A program made the translations under genes and the position numbers. This document shows, one piece after another, positions 18,511 to 27,340 of a stretch of 64,000 nt of DNA (position 1 is its first letter; each line of letters opens with the position of its first letter). The DNA is from Bacillus ndiopicus (GTDB taxonomy: Bacteria > Bacillota > Bacilli > Bacillales_A > Planococcaceae): NCBI RefSeq assembly GCF_000612805.1, contig NZ_HG964408.1:124001-188000 (forward strand), written 5' to 3'. Under the pieces are notes generated by a model. The model made no database searches, was not told the DNA's origin, and saw only the letters and a list, made by a program, of their open reading frames with translations.

Positions 18511-18930
18511 TTACAGCAATTGAAAATAAACATAGCTTAAAAAAATACAGAAAGGGCTAAATAACCATGTGTCATACTTTGCAAAGCGAGAATGTCTTAT
18601 AGTTTTGAAAAATCCAACATAACGGAAATCACCGATGGCACGTATAAGAAAGACGATGGCACATACAAGACAAGCTATTGAAGATAGTTTGTTAGCTTGT
18701 AAGATTTGTATGAGGCCTCCTTGTATAGCAATAATGCTGCTAGCACAAAACAATAGCAAAGCAACAAGACATGTACCAAATCTTCTTGGGTGAAAAGCTG
18801 CATGCTGTGTCCCTACTTTTGAAGGTATTACAACAGAAGTACCCCAATGTCCACCGAAAGCCCAATATATATGTAATAAGGCAATAATCCAGAGCAGTCC
18901 TATAGCAACTAGTGATAGAATATAAGTCAT
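18511..18930 (-). CDS. DUF3995 family membrane protein, 139 aa
   Basis: Four predicted membrane helices: ILSLVAIGLLWIIALLHIYW, CLVALLLFCASSIIAI, IACLVCAIVFLIRAIG and SPFCIFLSYVYF. The conserved-looking motifs YWAFGGHWG, FLIRAIGDFRYVGFFK and a final DTWLFSPFC match my memory of the DUF3995 family. Function is unknown. It precedes rarA on the same strand but is 74 bases away, and it is divergent from cymR. Confidence 0.7.
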   Translation of the reverse strand: MTYILSLVAIGLLWIIALLHIYWAFGGHWGTSVVIPSKVGTQHAAFHPRRFGTCLVALLLFCASSIIAIQGGLIQILQANKLSSIACLVCAIVFLIRAIGDFRYVGFFKTIRHSRFAKYDTWLFSPFCIFLSYVYFQLL

Positions 18931-19081
18931 TGAATTTCCTCCTTCAAGGGATTAACTATACGCAGAATATCAACTGAATTATCTAATTGCTTTGATTTTT
19001 TGTCAATCTTTGCTATGTCTAGACTATTAGAAAAGAATCGAAAATTGAAAGCATTTCCGAGTGGAATAAAAGGAAATATGA

Positions 19082-19087
19082 TATAAT
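19082..19087 (+). promoter_or_regulatory. -10 element upstream of cymR
   Basis: TATAAT 39 bases before the cymR start codon. No convincing -35 is present at 16-18 bp. Confidence 0.35.
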
Positions 19088-19125
19088 GAACGAATGAATG
19101 GACTAGAATATTAGAGGTGTTATTT

Positions 19126-19545
19126 ATGAAAATTTCTACAAAAGGTCGATATGGCTTAACAATTATGATTGAATTAGCAAAGCATCACGGAGAGGGACCG
19201 ATACCATTACGTCAAATTGCGGCAGAAAAAGACTTATCTGAAGCGTATTTGGAGCAGCTAGTATCGCCACTGCGCAACGCAGGTTTAGTAAAAAGTGTGC
19301 GCGGTGCATACGGCGGGTATATGCTAGCAAACCCACCAGCTGAAATTTCTGCAGCTGACGTTATTCGTGTGCTTGAAGGGCCGATTCAACCCGTAGAAGG
19401 CATTGAAGATGAGGAAGCGCCACAGCGCGAGCTATGGATGCGCATTCGTGACGCGGTGAAAAATGTACTTGATACAACAAGCTTAGAGGACTTAGCGAAA
19501 TATACAGAGTCTTCACCTACAGATGGCTATATGTTTTATATTTAA
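19126..19545 (+). CDS. cymR: Rrf2-family cysteine metabolism regulator CymR, 139 aa
   Basis: An Rrf2 winged helix at the N-terminus: MKISTKGRYGLTIMIELA, then IPLRQIAAEKDLSEAYLEQLVSPLRNAGLVKSVRGAYGGY. The protein has no cysteine, so it lacks the Fe-S ligands of IscR/NsrR and fits CymR, which senses O-acetylserine through CysK and represses sulfur uptake genes. Start 19126 follows GAGGTG by 6 bases. A cysteine desulfurase follows 12 bases after the stop, as in B. subtilis (cymR-yrvO-trmU). Confidence 0.9.
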   Translation: MKISTKGRYGLTIMIELAKHHGEGPIPLRQIAAEKDLSEAYLEQLVSPLRNAGLVKSVRGAYGGYMLANPPAEISAADVIRVLEGPIQPVEGIEDEEAPQRELWMRIRDAVKNVLDTTSLEDLAKYTESSPTDGYMFYI

Positions 19546-19557
19546 GGAGTTTATACA

Positions 19558-20697
19558 ATGACAACAATTTATCTTGATCATGCTGCAACGACGCCAATGT
19601 TAAAAGAAGTGCTTGTAGAGATGACTGCTGCAATGGAAACGGTGTATGGCAATGCATCAAGCATTCATACGGCTGGACGCGAAGCGCGTAAAGCATTAGA
19701 CGAGGCACGCGCAATTTTAGCGAAGCAGCTAGGTGCAACAGCAAATGATATTATTTTGACGAGCGGTGGAACAGAAGCAGATAATATGGCGATTTTCGGT
19801 GTGGCCTATGCACGAAAGCACGAAGGAAAGCATATTATTACGACAGAAATCGAGCATCATGCAGTGTTACATGCTTGTGAAAAACTAGAACGTCAAGGCT
19901 TTAAAGTAACTTATTTGCCTGTTGATGAAACTGGTCGTGTTGCTGTTAGCGCTGTTGAGAAAGCATTGACAGCTGACACAATTTTAGTAACAGTTATGTA
20001 TGGCAATAATGAAGTCGGCACATTGCAGCCAATTGAGGAAATTGGTGAACTATTAAAACACCATCCTGCAACATTCCATACAGATGCTGTACAGGCATTT
20101 GGCTTAGAAAAAATCGAAGTTGAAAAATTACAAGTCGATTTATTAAGTGCCTCTAGTCATAAAATAGGTGGTCCTAAAGGGATTGGTCTGCTTTATGCAA
20201 AAGCAGGGACAAAAATGGACAGCTTAATTTATGGCGGTTCGCAAGAGAAAAAGCGACGTGCAGGAACTGAAAATATTCCGGCTGCTGTTGGCTTTGCAAA
20301 AGCAGCACAACTAATGGCAGAAGCGCAGCCAAAAACGCGCAAGGCTTATGAACAGTATAAAGCGATATTGATTGAAGAATTTACGCAGGCGGGAATTGAG
20401 TTTACAGTGAATGGTAATGAGGAGCATATGCTACCGCATGTTTTTAATGTGACATTACCAGGCACAGATGTAGAATCATTTTTAGTGAATTTGGATATGG
20501 CGGGTGTCTTCGTGTCAAGCGGTTCTGCTTGTACAGCTGGTTCCATCGATCCATCGCATGTGCTTGTAGCTATGTATGGCAAAGATTCAGCAGCATTGCG
20601 CAGCTCCATTCGCTTTAGCTTTGGGCAAGGATTAAATGAAGAGCTTGTACGTGATGCTGGAAAACGTACCGTAAATATTGTCAAACGTTTAACGTGA
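19558..20697 (+). CDS. iscS: cysteine desulfurase (IscS/YrvO-like), 379 aa
   Basis: PLP-dependent desulfurase of the NifS/IscS group. ASSHKIGGPKG contains the PLP lysine K202, and SSGSACTAGS contains the persulfide cysteine C325 on the long catalytic loop, indicating class I. TEIEHHAV carries the stacking histidine. AAGGAG precedes the ATG. It sits between cymR and mnmA, so it probably delivers sulfur to MnmA for the 2-thiouridine of tRNA, as YrvO does in B. subtilis. Confidence 0.93.
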   Translation: MTTIYLDHAATTPMLKEVLVEMTAAMETVYGNASSIHTAGREARKALDEARAILAKQLGATANDIILTSGGTEADNMAIFGVAYARKHEGKHIITTEIEHHAVLHACEKLERQGFKVTYLPVDETGRVAVSAVEKALTADTILVTVMYGNNEVGTLQPIEEIGELLKHHPATFHTDAVQAFGLEKIEVEKLQVDLLSASSHKIGGPKGIGLLYAKAGTKMDSLIYGGSQEKKRRAGTENIPAAVGFAKAAQLMAEAQPKTRKAYEQYKAILIEEFTQAGIEFTVNGNEEHMLPHVFNVTLPGTDVESFLVNLDMAGVFVSSGSACTAGSIDPSHVLVAMYGKDSAALRSSIRFSFGQGLNEELVRDAGKRTVNIVKRLT

Positions 20698-20741
20698 TTT
20701 TAGTAAGGGATTTAAAATCCCACCGAGGTGTAATTAATTAA

Positions 20742-21914
<1,173 letters not shown>

Positions 21915-21958
21915 AGGCTGCTGCTATAGCGGTCTTTTGCCATTAGGAGAGATTCACA

Positions 21959-22624
21959 ATGAATTTTAACGAGCAAGGTATTCAAGCCTTTCAAGAAAAA
22001 AAATATGAGGAAGCAGCGCAATTTTTTACACAGGCAATTGAAGCTGAGCCAAATGATGCGCTGGGCTACGTCAATTTTGGCAATTTATTAGCCGTGTTAA
22101 ATGATGTAGAGCGCGCGGAACGCTTTTTCCAAAAAGCGATTACAGTTGATGAAAAATCGGCTACAGCTTATTATGGCTTGGCGAATTTATATTATAATGC
22201 AGAGCGTTATATTGAGGCGGCGAAGCTATACCAAAAATCAATTGAGCACGGCATTGAAGGTGCAGATGCTTACTATATGCTGGCGAAATCATTTGAACGC
22301 GAGGAGCAGTATAAACTTGCATTGCCATATATGCAACGCGCTGCTGAGCTTGCGCCAACGGATTTGCAAATTCGTTTAGCATACGGCATTTTGCTTTGTG
22401 CGCTAGAAATGTTCGATATAGCACAAGGCGAGCTACAGTTTGTGATTGATGAGGATTGGAACAATGCAGATGCGCATTATAACCTAGGTGTGCTGTATGC
22501 AGTATCAACAGAGCGTACTAAAGATGCGCTTTATCATTTAAAGCAAGCATTTACATTGCAGCCTGAGTTTGACCAAGCAAAATATATTTATGATATGGTT
22601 AATCAACGCGCTAATTTGAATTAA
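21959..22624 (+). CDS. yrrB: tetratricopeptide repeat protein, YrrB-like, 221 aa
   Basis: About five to six TPR motifs cover the protein, for example AFQEKKYEEAAQFFTQAIEAEPNDA, ALGYVNFGNLLAVLNDVERAERFFQKAI, AYYGLANLYYNAERYIEAAKLYQKSI and ADAHYNLGVLYAVS. No signal peptide. TAGGAG precedes the ATG. The position after mnmA matches yrrB of B. subtilis. TPRs mediate protein contacts; the partner is not known. Confidence 0.85.
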   Translation: MNFNEQGIQAFQEKKYEEAAQFFTQAIEAEPNDALGYVNFGNLLAVLNDVERAERFFQKAITVDEKSATAYYGLANLYYNAERYIEAAKLYQKSIEHGIEGADAYYMLAKSFEREEQYKLALPYMQRAAELAPTDLQIRLAYGILLCALEMFDIAQGELQFVIDEDWNNADAHYNLGVLYAVSTERTKDALYHLKQAFTLQPEFDQAKYIYDMVNQRANLN

Positions 22625-22636
22625 TAAAGCGTATAC

Positions 22637-22680
22637 TCCCCGTTCTTTTTCAGCATACTAGTGAAAAAGGGCGGGTTTTG
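22637..22680 (+). terminator. hairpin ending yrrB and abutting the next start codon
   Basis: CCCCGTTCTTTTTCA pairs imperfectly with TGAAAAAGGGCGGG, followed by TTTTG. The 3' arm and T-tract run to 3 bases before the start codon of the DksA-like gene, so the hairpin includes the purine-rich stretch that gene would use as ribosome site. Confidence 0.6.
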
Positions 22681-22682
22681 TT

Positions 22683-23198
22683 ATGTTAACGGAAAAACAG
22701 CTACAGAAATTGCGAAAAATGTTAGTTGTACAAAAGGATGAGGTAACGAAAAATTTACTTGCGAATGAGCCTACGAGTTTACGCGATTCTGTAGATGAAT
22801 TATCAATGCTAGCGAATCATCCTGCTGATTTAGGTACAGAATTATTTGAGCGTGAAAAAGATATTACCATTCATGCACATCGCAATGATGAGCTTGCGCA
22901 AATTGAAAAGGCACTCGCCCAAATGGATGAAGGCACATATGGTGTTTGTGTTGTCTGCAAACAGCCGATACCATATGATCGATTATGCGCTATTCCTTTC
23001 ACAAATGTTTGCGTTGAACATAGTGAGACAGTGGAGAAAATAACAGGAGAGCCTGTTTTACATCCTTTTCGTGAGGAGGGCGTAAATGCCCTTGAAATTG
23101 CTTTGGAGCAAGGAAATTTAGATGCTTATGATAAGCAAGAAGCAGGGGATTATGTAGATGTGGAGGAATTATCTATACAAGTAGATGATAAAGGTTGA
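22683..23198 (+). CDS. TraR/DksA-type zinc finger protein, YteA-like, 171 aa
   Basis: An N-terminal coiled-coil region is followed by GTYGVCVVCKQPIPYDRLCAIP. The metal site is C89-x2-C92 and C110-x2-H113, a CCCH variant of the DksA finger. A helical hairpin with acidic residues (HPADLGTELFEREKD) precedes it, the position that in DksA enters the RNA polymerase secondary channel. Bacillus YteA and YocK look similar. The start codon has only a weak ribosome site, buried in the upstream hairpin. It lies between yrrB and two inserted minus-strand genes. Confidence 0.75.
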   Translation: MLTEKQLQKLRKMLVVQKDEVTKNLLANEPTSLRDSVDELSMLANHPADLGTELFEREKDITIHAHRNDELAQIEKALAQMDEGTYGVCVVCKQPIPYDRLCAIPFTNVCVEHSETVEKITGEPVLHPFREEGVNALEIALEQGNLDAYDKQEAGDYVDVEELSIQVDDKG

Positions 23199-23209
23199 AA
23201 TAAAAAAGC

Positions 23210-23255
23210 AAAAAGTTGTCTGAAAGCTAGCACGCTGCTCTCAGACAACTTTTTT
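23210..23255. terminator. bidirectional terminator after DksA-like gene
   Basis: AAAAAGTTGTCTGA pairs with TCAGACAACTTTTT around a 17-base loop containing GCTAGCACGCTGC. A-tract and T-tract on either side serve both converging genes. It shares sequence with the terminator at 51751. Confidence 0.85.
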
Positions 23256-23256
23256 A

Positions 23257-23547
23257 CTATGGCAGGCTAATGACCGCATCCAATTTATAGCGTCTATTAA
23301 ATTCATCAACGAAAACTTCTAAATCAATAGCGACAATAATATACGGCTCTGTTTTGTAGTCACGTAAATAACTACATGTTGCTTTCAATGATTTTGAAAA
23401 CTCTAACAGCATTAATTCGTTTTCTAAATGAACGCGCACTTCCTGCGATTTATTTCGTAAATTAATTTTGAAATAGCGCTCATCTACAATACGCTCTAAG
23501 TTTGTATCTTTAAATGGAAAAATTAAATTTTGATATCGAATATACAT
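23257..23547 (-). CDS. conserved-looking small protein of unknown function, 96 aa
   Basis: Translation from ATG 23547 (AAAGGAAG 10 bases upstream) gives MYIRYQNLIFPFKDTN... with alternating hydrophobic strands such as LMLLEFSKSLKATCSYL and EPYIIVAIDLEVFVDEFNRR. No signal peptide, membrane helix or known motif. It starts 17 bases after the stop of the HisA-like gene on the same strand, so the two are probably co-transcribed. Family not recognised. Confidence 0.6.
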   Translation of the reverse strand: MYIRYQNLIFPFKDTNLERIVDERYFKINLRNKSQEVRVHLENELMLLEFSKSLKATCSYLRDYKTEPYIIVAIDLEVFVDEFNRRYKLDAVISLP

Positions 23548-23564
23548 ATTTGCTAAGCTTCCTT

Positions 23565-24326
23565 TCAATTTTTCTTCTTACAATACTGTACAACATCTGT
23601 ATATGCTAAGCTGCCACCAAAAATATCAAGTGCGGAGCCAATTGTAATATGCAGCTTTCCTTCCGTAATGGCTTCGAATTTTTGTAGATCAGCTAATGAG
23701 CGAATGCCACCAGCATAGGTCGTAGGGATTGTCGTCCAACGGGCTAAATCTCGCACTAATTCTTCTTGCATCCCACCGCGTTTTCCTTCAACATCTACAG
23801 CGTGAATCAAGAGTTCATCACAATAGCTCTCAATCATTTGAATGGACTCAGCATTTACTTCAAAGTCGCTAAATTTTGTCCATTTATCTGTGACTACGAA
23901 CCATTTACCAGCGCGGCTTCGACAGCTTAAATCAATGACTAAGTGCTCCTTTCCGACAACGGCAACAAGCTCATTTAATCGTGCCAAATCAAGCGTTCCG
24001 TCATGAAAAATATAAGAGGTGACAATAACGTGGGAAGCACCCGCTTCGATAAAGCGAGCGGCGTTTTGTGCTGTAATGCCACCACCTATTTGTAGCGCAT
24101 TTGGATAAGTTTGCAATGCTTGTAGTGCTGCGTCCTCATTGCCAGAGCCTAGCATAATAACGTGACCACCAGTTAAATGGTCTTGCTGAAACATCCTAGC
24201 AAAATAGCCAGCATCGTACTCAGAAACAAAGTTTTCAACAACGTTTTTATTGGCATAGCCGAGCGTACTCCCAACAATTTGTTTTACTTTTCCATCATGT
24301 AAATCAATGCACGGTCGAAATTCCAC
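23565..24326 (-). CDS. eukaryotic-type HisA/HIS6 ProFAR isomerase homologue, 253 aa
   Basis: A (beta/alpha)8 isomerase resembling yeast/plant HIS6 rather than classical bacterial HisA. It begins FRPCIDLHDGKVKQIVGSTL, has HVIMLGSGNEDAA, LQIGGGI, VIVTSYIF, LVIDLSCR, LLIHAVDVEGKRGG, TTYAGGIRS and ends IGSALDIFGG. Both phosphate loops (GGGI and the SALD segment) and the candidate catalytic aspartates (CIDL, VIDL) are present, so it may be active. No other histidine gene is in the window. Start: GTG 24326 (VEFRPC) was preferred; GTG 24335 is possible but only 2 bases from AAGGA. It belongs to an insertion between yrrB and recD2. Confidence 0.8.
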   Translation of the reverse strand: MEFRPCIDLHDGKVKQIVGSTLGYANKNVVENFVSEYDAGYFARMFQQDHLTGGHVIMLGSGNEDAALQALQTYPNALQIGGGITAQNAARFIEAGASHVIVTSYIFHDGTLDLARLNELVAVVGKEHLVIDLSCRSRAGKWFVVTDKWTKFSDFEVNAESIQMIESYCDELLIHAVDVEGKRGGMQEELVRDLARWTTIPTTYAGGIRSLADLQKFEAITEGKLHITIGSALDIFGGSLAYTDVVQYCKKKN

Positions 24327-24568
24327 CGTAATCACAGTCCTTCCGAAAAAAATTCTATATGTATATCATACCATTGGATAGAGAGCGAACATAGATAAAG
24401 ATATCAAAGAGATGTTGCAAATTATTAGTCTAGTGAACTTGAAGAAAACTGAAGACAATTGATTGCATAGGAAGTAGAAGGAAATTATGCTAAACTAACT
24501 ATATAAAAATGGAGCTGTCTAAAAAGGCAATAAAAATTATAACTTCAGGAGAAAGGGGCGCGAAAATA

Positions 24569-26992
24569 GTGGAAAACTTAAATTTGTTTGAGCAAGAAAA
24601 ACGCTTTGTATTGGGGCGCCCAATAGTCTCTATTTTTCATAATGCTACGAATATGTATTCTATCGTACGTGTGAAAATCCAAGAAACAAACTTAGCTTAT
24701 GATGAAAAAGAAATAATCATTGTTGGCTATTTTCCGCCGCTGACAGAGGATGAGTTATATCGATTTACAGGCAATATAAAAACGCACCCGAAATATGGAG
24801 TACAGTTTCAAATAGATACGTTTGAAAAAGAAGTACCAGCTACTGAGCAAGGTGTTATTCATTATTTATCAAGCGATTTATTTACAGGGATTGGTCGCAA
24901 AACAGCAGAATCAATTGTCGAAAAACTCGGTGTTGATGCACTGAAAAGAATAATGGATGATCCGAATGCGCTGGATGTTATTCCGAAATTATCACAAGAA
25001 AAAAAGCAAATGATTGTTGAAGTGATTGAGCAAAATTTGGGCTTAGAGCGCGTTATGATTCAATTAAATGATTGGGGCTTTGGACCACAGCTTGGCATGA
25101 AAATTTATCAAATGTACCGTGAAGATGCGATTATTTTATTAAAGGAAAATCCGTATCGCTTAATTGAGGAAGTAGAAGGAATTGGTTTCGGGCGTGCCGA
25201 TGATTTAGGGGCAAAGCTCGGCATTACAGGCAATCATCCCGACCGTATTAAAGCCGCTATTTTTCATGTTTTAACAACGGCAGCATTATCGGAGGGGCAT
25301 GTTTATTTAGAGGCAGAGCAAGTATTGCCAACCGTGAAGTCGATGCTGGAACAAAGTCAGCGTGTAGAAATTCCGTTTGAAGCCATTTCGCAAGCTTGTA
25401 TTGAAATGCGTGAAGAAAGTAAAATTTGTGGTGAAGAAACGCGCATGTACTTGCCATCATTATATTTTAGTGAAGTTGGTATTGCCTCGAAAATTTTAGA
25501 GCTTGTAGCAAACAATAAAAAACAGCCACATTTTTCTAAGGATGAGATTTTAAAAGCAATTGGGGAGCTAGAGGAGCGCTATGAGGTGCAGTATGCTCCG
25601 TCGCAAGTAGCTGCAATCGAATGCGCGATGCAAAACGCCACAATGATTTTAACAGGTGGTCCCGGAACCGGGAAAACGACTGTTGTTAAAGGGCTTGTGG
25701 AGGTATATGCAGAATTGCACGGCTTGTCACTTGATCCAAAAACATATGCCAAAAAGGAGGAGCCATTTCCGATTATACTAGCAGCACCAACAGGGCGTGC
25801 AGCTAAGCGATTAGCGGAATCTACTGGCTTACCTGCAATGACAATCCACCGTTTATTAGGATTTACAGGTCAGGAAAAGGAAGAAGAGACAGAGCGTGAA
25901 ATAACAGGACGCCTTGTTATTGTAGATGAAATGTCAATGGTTGATACATGGCTTGCGCATCAACTATTAAAAAGCTTAGCGAAAGATGTCCAAGTTGTTT
26001 TTGTTGGTGACCAAGACCAACTACCACCTGTTGGTCCAGGGCAAGTATTAAAGGACTTACTAGCATCAAAGCAAGTACCGACTGTGGAATTAACAGATGT
26101 TTACAGGCAGGCAGAGGGCTCGACGATTATTGATATTGCACATCAAATTAAACAAGGTACAGTGCCGTCAACATTAACACAAAAAACGGCTGATCGTTCC
26201 TTTATCCAAGCATCAACTGAGCAAATAGCGAACGTTGTCACACAAATCGTCAAAAGTGCAACAGCAAAGGGGCAGGCGATACGCGATATTCAAGTGCTAG
26301 CACCGATGTACAAAGGTCCTGCTGGAATTGATGCACTGAATAAGCAAATTCAGGAGCTAGTGAATCCAAATGACGGTACACGTAAGGAGCTAGCATTTGG
26401 TGATACAGTTTATCGCATAGGTGATAAGGTATTGCAGCTTGTCAATCAACCAGATAGCAACGTCTTTAATGGTGATATGGGTGAGGTTGTCGCGATACTC
26501 AGGGCAAAGGAAACTGTGGAAAAGCAAGATTTGCTCGTTGTATCGTACGATGGTATCGAAGTAACATATCAACGCGGTGATTTAAATCAAATAACCTTAG
26601 CCTACTGCTGCTCTATTCATAAATCACAAGGGTCAGAGTTCCAAACGGTAATTATGCCGATTGTACGTGGCTATTCAAAAATGCTACGTCGCAATTTATT
26701 GTATACAGGAATTACGCGTGCGAAAAACTTTTTAATTTTATGCGGAGAGCCCGACGTGTTGGCACAGGGCTTAATGAAAACGGATGATTTACAGCGTTTT
26801 ACAAGCTTAACGGCACGATTGAACCCAATGGATGAAGATATAACAGATGTGGTGTTAGCTGAATCACAGGAAGCCGATGAAAAAGCTACACAGCATAAGC
26901 TTGCTCCGATATTAAATGTTGAAACAGCTCCTTATATCCACCCACTAATCGGTATGGAGAGCATCACACCTTTTGATTTTATGAACGACTAA
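24569..26992 (+). CDS. recD2: ATP-dependent 5'-3' DNA helicase RecD2, 807 aa
   Basis: RecD2/TraA helicase not associated with RecBC. The N-terminal OB-like domain and tandem helix-hairpin-helix (GIGRKTAESIVEKLG, IEEVEGIGFGRADDLG) distinguish it from RecD1. Walker A GGPGTGKTTV starts near residue 363; Walker B-like LVIVDEMSMVD, VGDQDQLPPVG and the C-terminal CCSIHKSQGSEF and YTGITRAK motifs follow. GTG 24569 was chosen because AAAGGGG lies 10 bases upstream and the encoded ENLNLFEQEKRFVLGR matches the family start; the frame is open 20 codons further up. Gene order before alaS matches yrrC of B. subtilis. Confidence 0.92.
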   Translation: MENLNLFEQEKRFVLGRPIVSIFHNATNMYSIVRVKIQETNLAYDEKEIIIVGYFPPLTEDELYRFTGNIKTHPKYGVQFQIDTFEKEVPATEQGVIHYLSSDLFTGIGRKTAESIVEKLGVDALKRIMDDPNALDVIPKLSQEKKQMIVEVIEQNLGLERVMIQLNDWGFGPQLGMKIYQMYREDAIILLKENPYRLIEEVEGIGFGRADDLGAKLGITGNHPDRIKAAIFHVLTTAALSEGHVYLEAEQVLPTVKSMLEQSQRVEIPFEAISQACIEMREESKICGEETRMYLPSLYFSEVGIASKILELVANNKKQPHFSKDEILKAIGELEERYEVQYAPSQVAAIECAMQNATMILTGGPGTGKTTVVKGLVEVYAELHGLSLDPKTYAKKEEPFPIILAAPTGRAAKRLAESTGLPAMTIHRLLGFTGQEKEEETEREITGRLVIVDEMSMVDTWLAHQLLKSLAKDVQVVFVGDQDQLPPVGPGQVLKDLLASKQVPTVELTDVYRQAEGSTIIDIAHQIKQGTVPSTLTQKTADRSFIQASTEQIANVVTQIVKSATAKGQAIRDIQVLAPMYKGPAGIDALNKQIQELVNPNDGTRKELAFGDTVYRIGDKVLQLVNQPDSNVFNGDMGEVVAILRAKETVEKQDLLVVSYDGIEVTYQRGDLNQITLAYCCSIHKSQGSEFQTVIMPIVRGYSKMLRRNLLYTGITRAKNFLILCGEPDVLAQGLMKTDDLQRFTSLTARLNPMDEDITDVVLAESQEADEKATQHKLAPILNVETAPYIHPLIGMESITPFDFMND

Positions 26993-27009
26993 AATGTCTA
27001 TATAATACG

Positions 27010-27038
27010 TTGACAGCATCTATGCAATTGCATATAAT
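27010..27038 (+). promoter_or_regulatory. sigma-A promoter of the alaS T-box transcript
   Basis: Consensus TTGACA (27010-27015) and TATAAT (27033-27038) with exactly 17 bp spacing. Transcription should start near 27045, at the beginning of the T-box leader. Confidence 0.85.
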
Positions 27039-27045
27039 TTAGGCA

Positions 27046-27281
27046 TAATAAATGAAAACGATGATGGAACAAGTAGGCTTAATGAATGTTTAGAAAGAGA
27101 TTTCCTGGCTGCAAAAATCTCCATAAGTTAAAGCTGAACAGCTACTCCAGAGTGCAACTAATCCTTGCCGTTTGCTTACGTTACAAGCGCTTGAGATATA
27201 AATTGACGTGTGCAATTTATAAATTAGGGTGGTACCGCGAAACAATGTCTTCGTCCCTTTTCGGGATGAAGGCTTTTTTTG
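27046..27281 (+). promoter_or_regulatory. T-box riboswitch controlling alaS
   Basis: The leader contains the T-box sequence AGGGTGGTACCGCG (27226-27239), whose TGGT can pair with the ACCA end of uncharged tRNA-Ala. A terminator follows: TTCGTCCC / GGGATGAA stem then seven T (27248-27281). A Stem I region lies between 27070 and 27150. GCT at 27141-27143, followed by A, is the candidate alanine specifier codon; that choice is tentative. Uncharged tRNA-Ala should favour the antiterminator and switch alaS on. Confidence 0.88.
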
Positions 27282-27340
27282 TCTTTATTTCCATCAATAA
27301 TCTTTTCACACATAGACAACTTTGAGGAGGAATTTTAGTT

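Noticed and set aside
27086..27325. 79-residue plus-strand open frame upstream of alaS
   Set aside because: It lies entirely within the T-box leader, including the T-box motif and terminator, and has no ribosome site.
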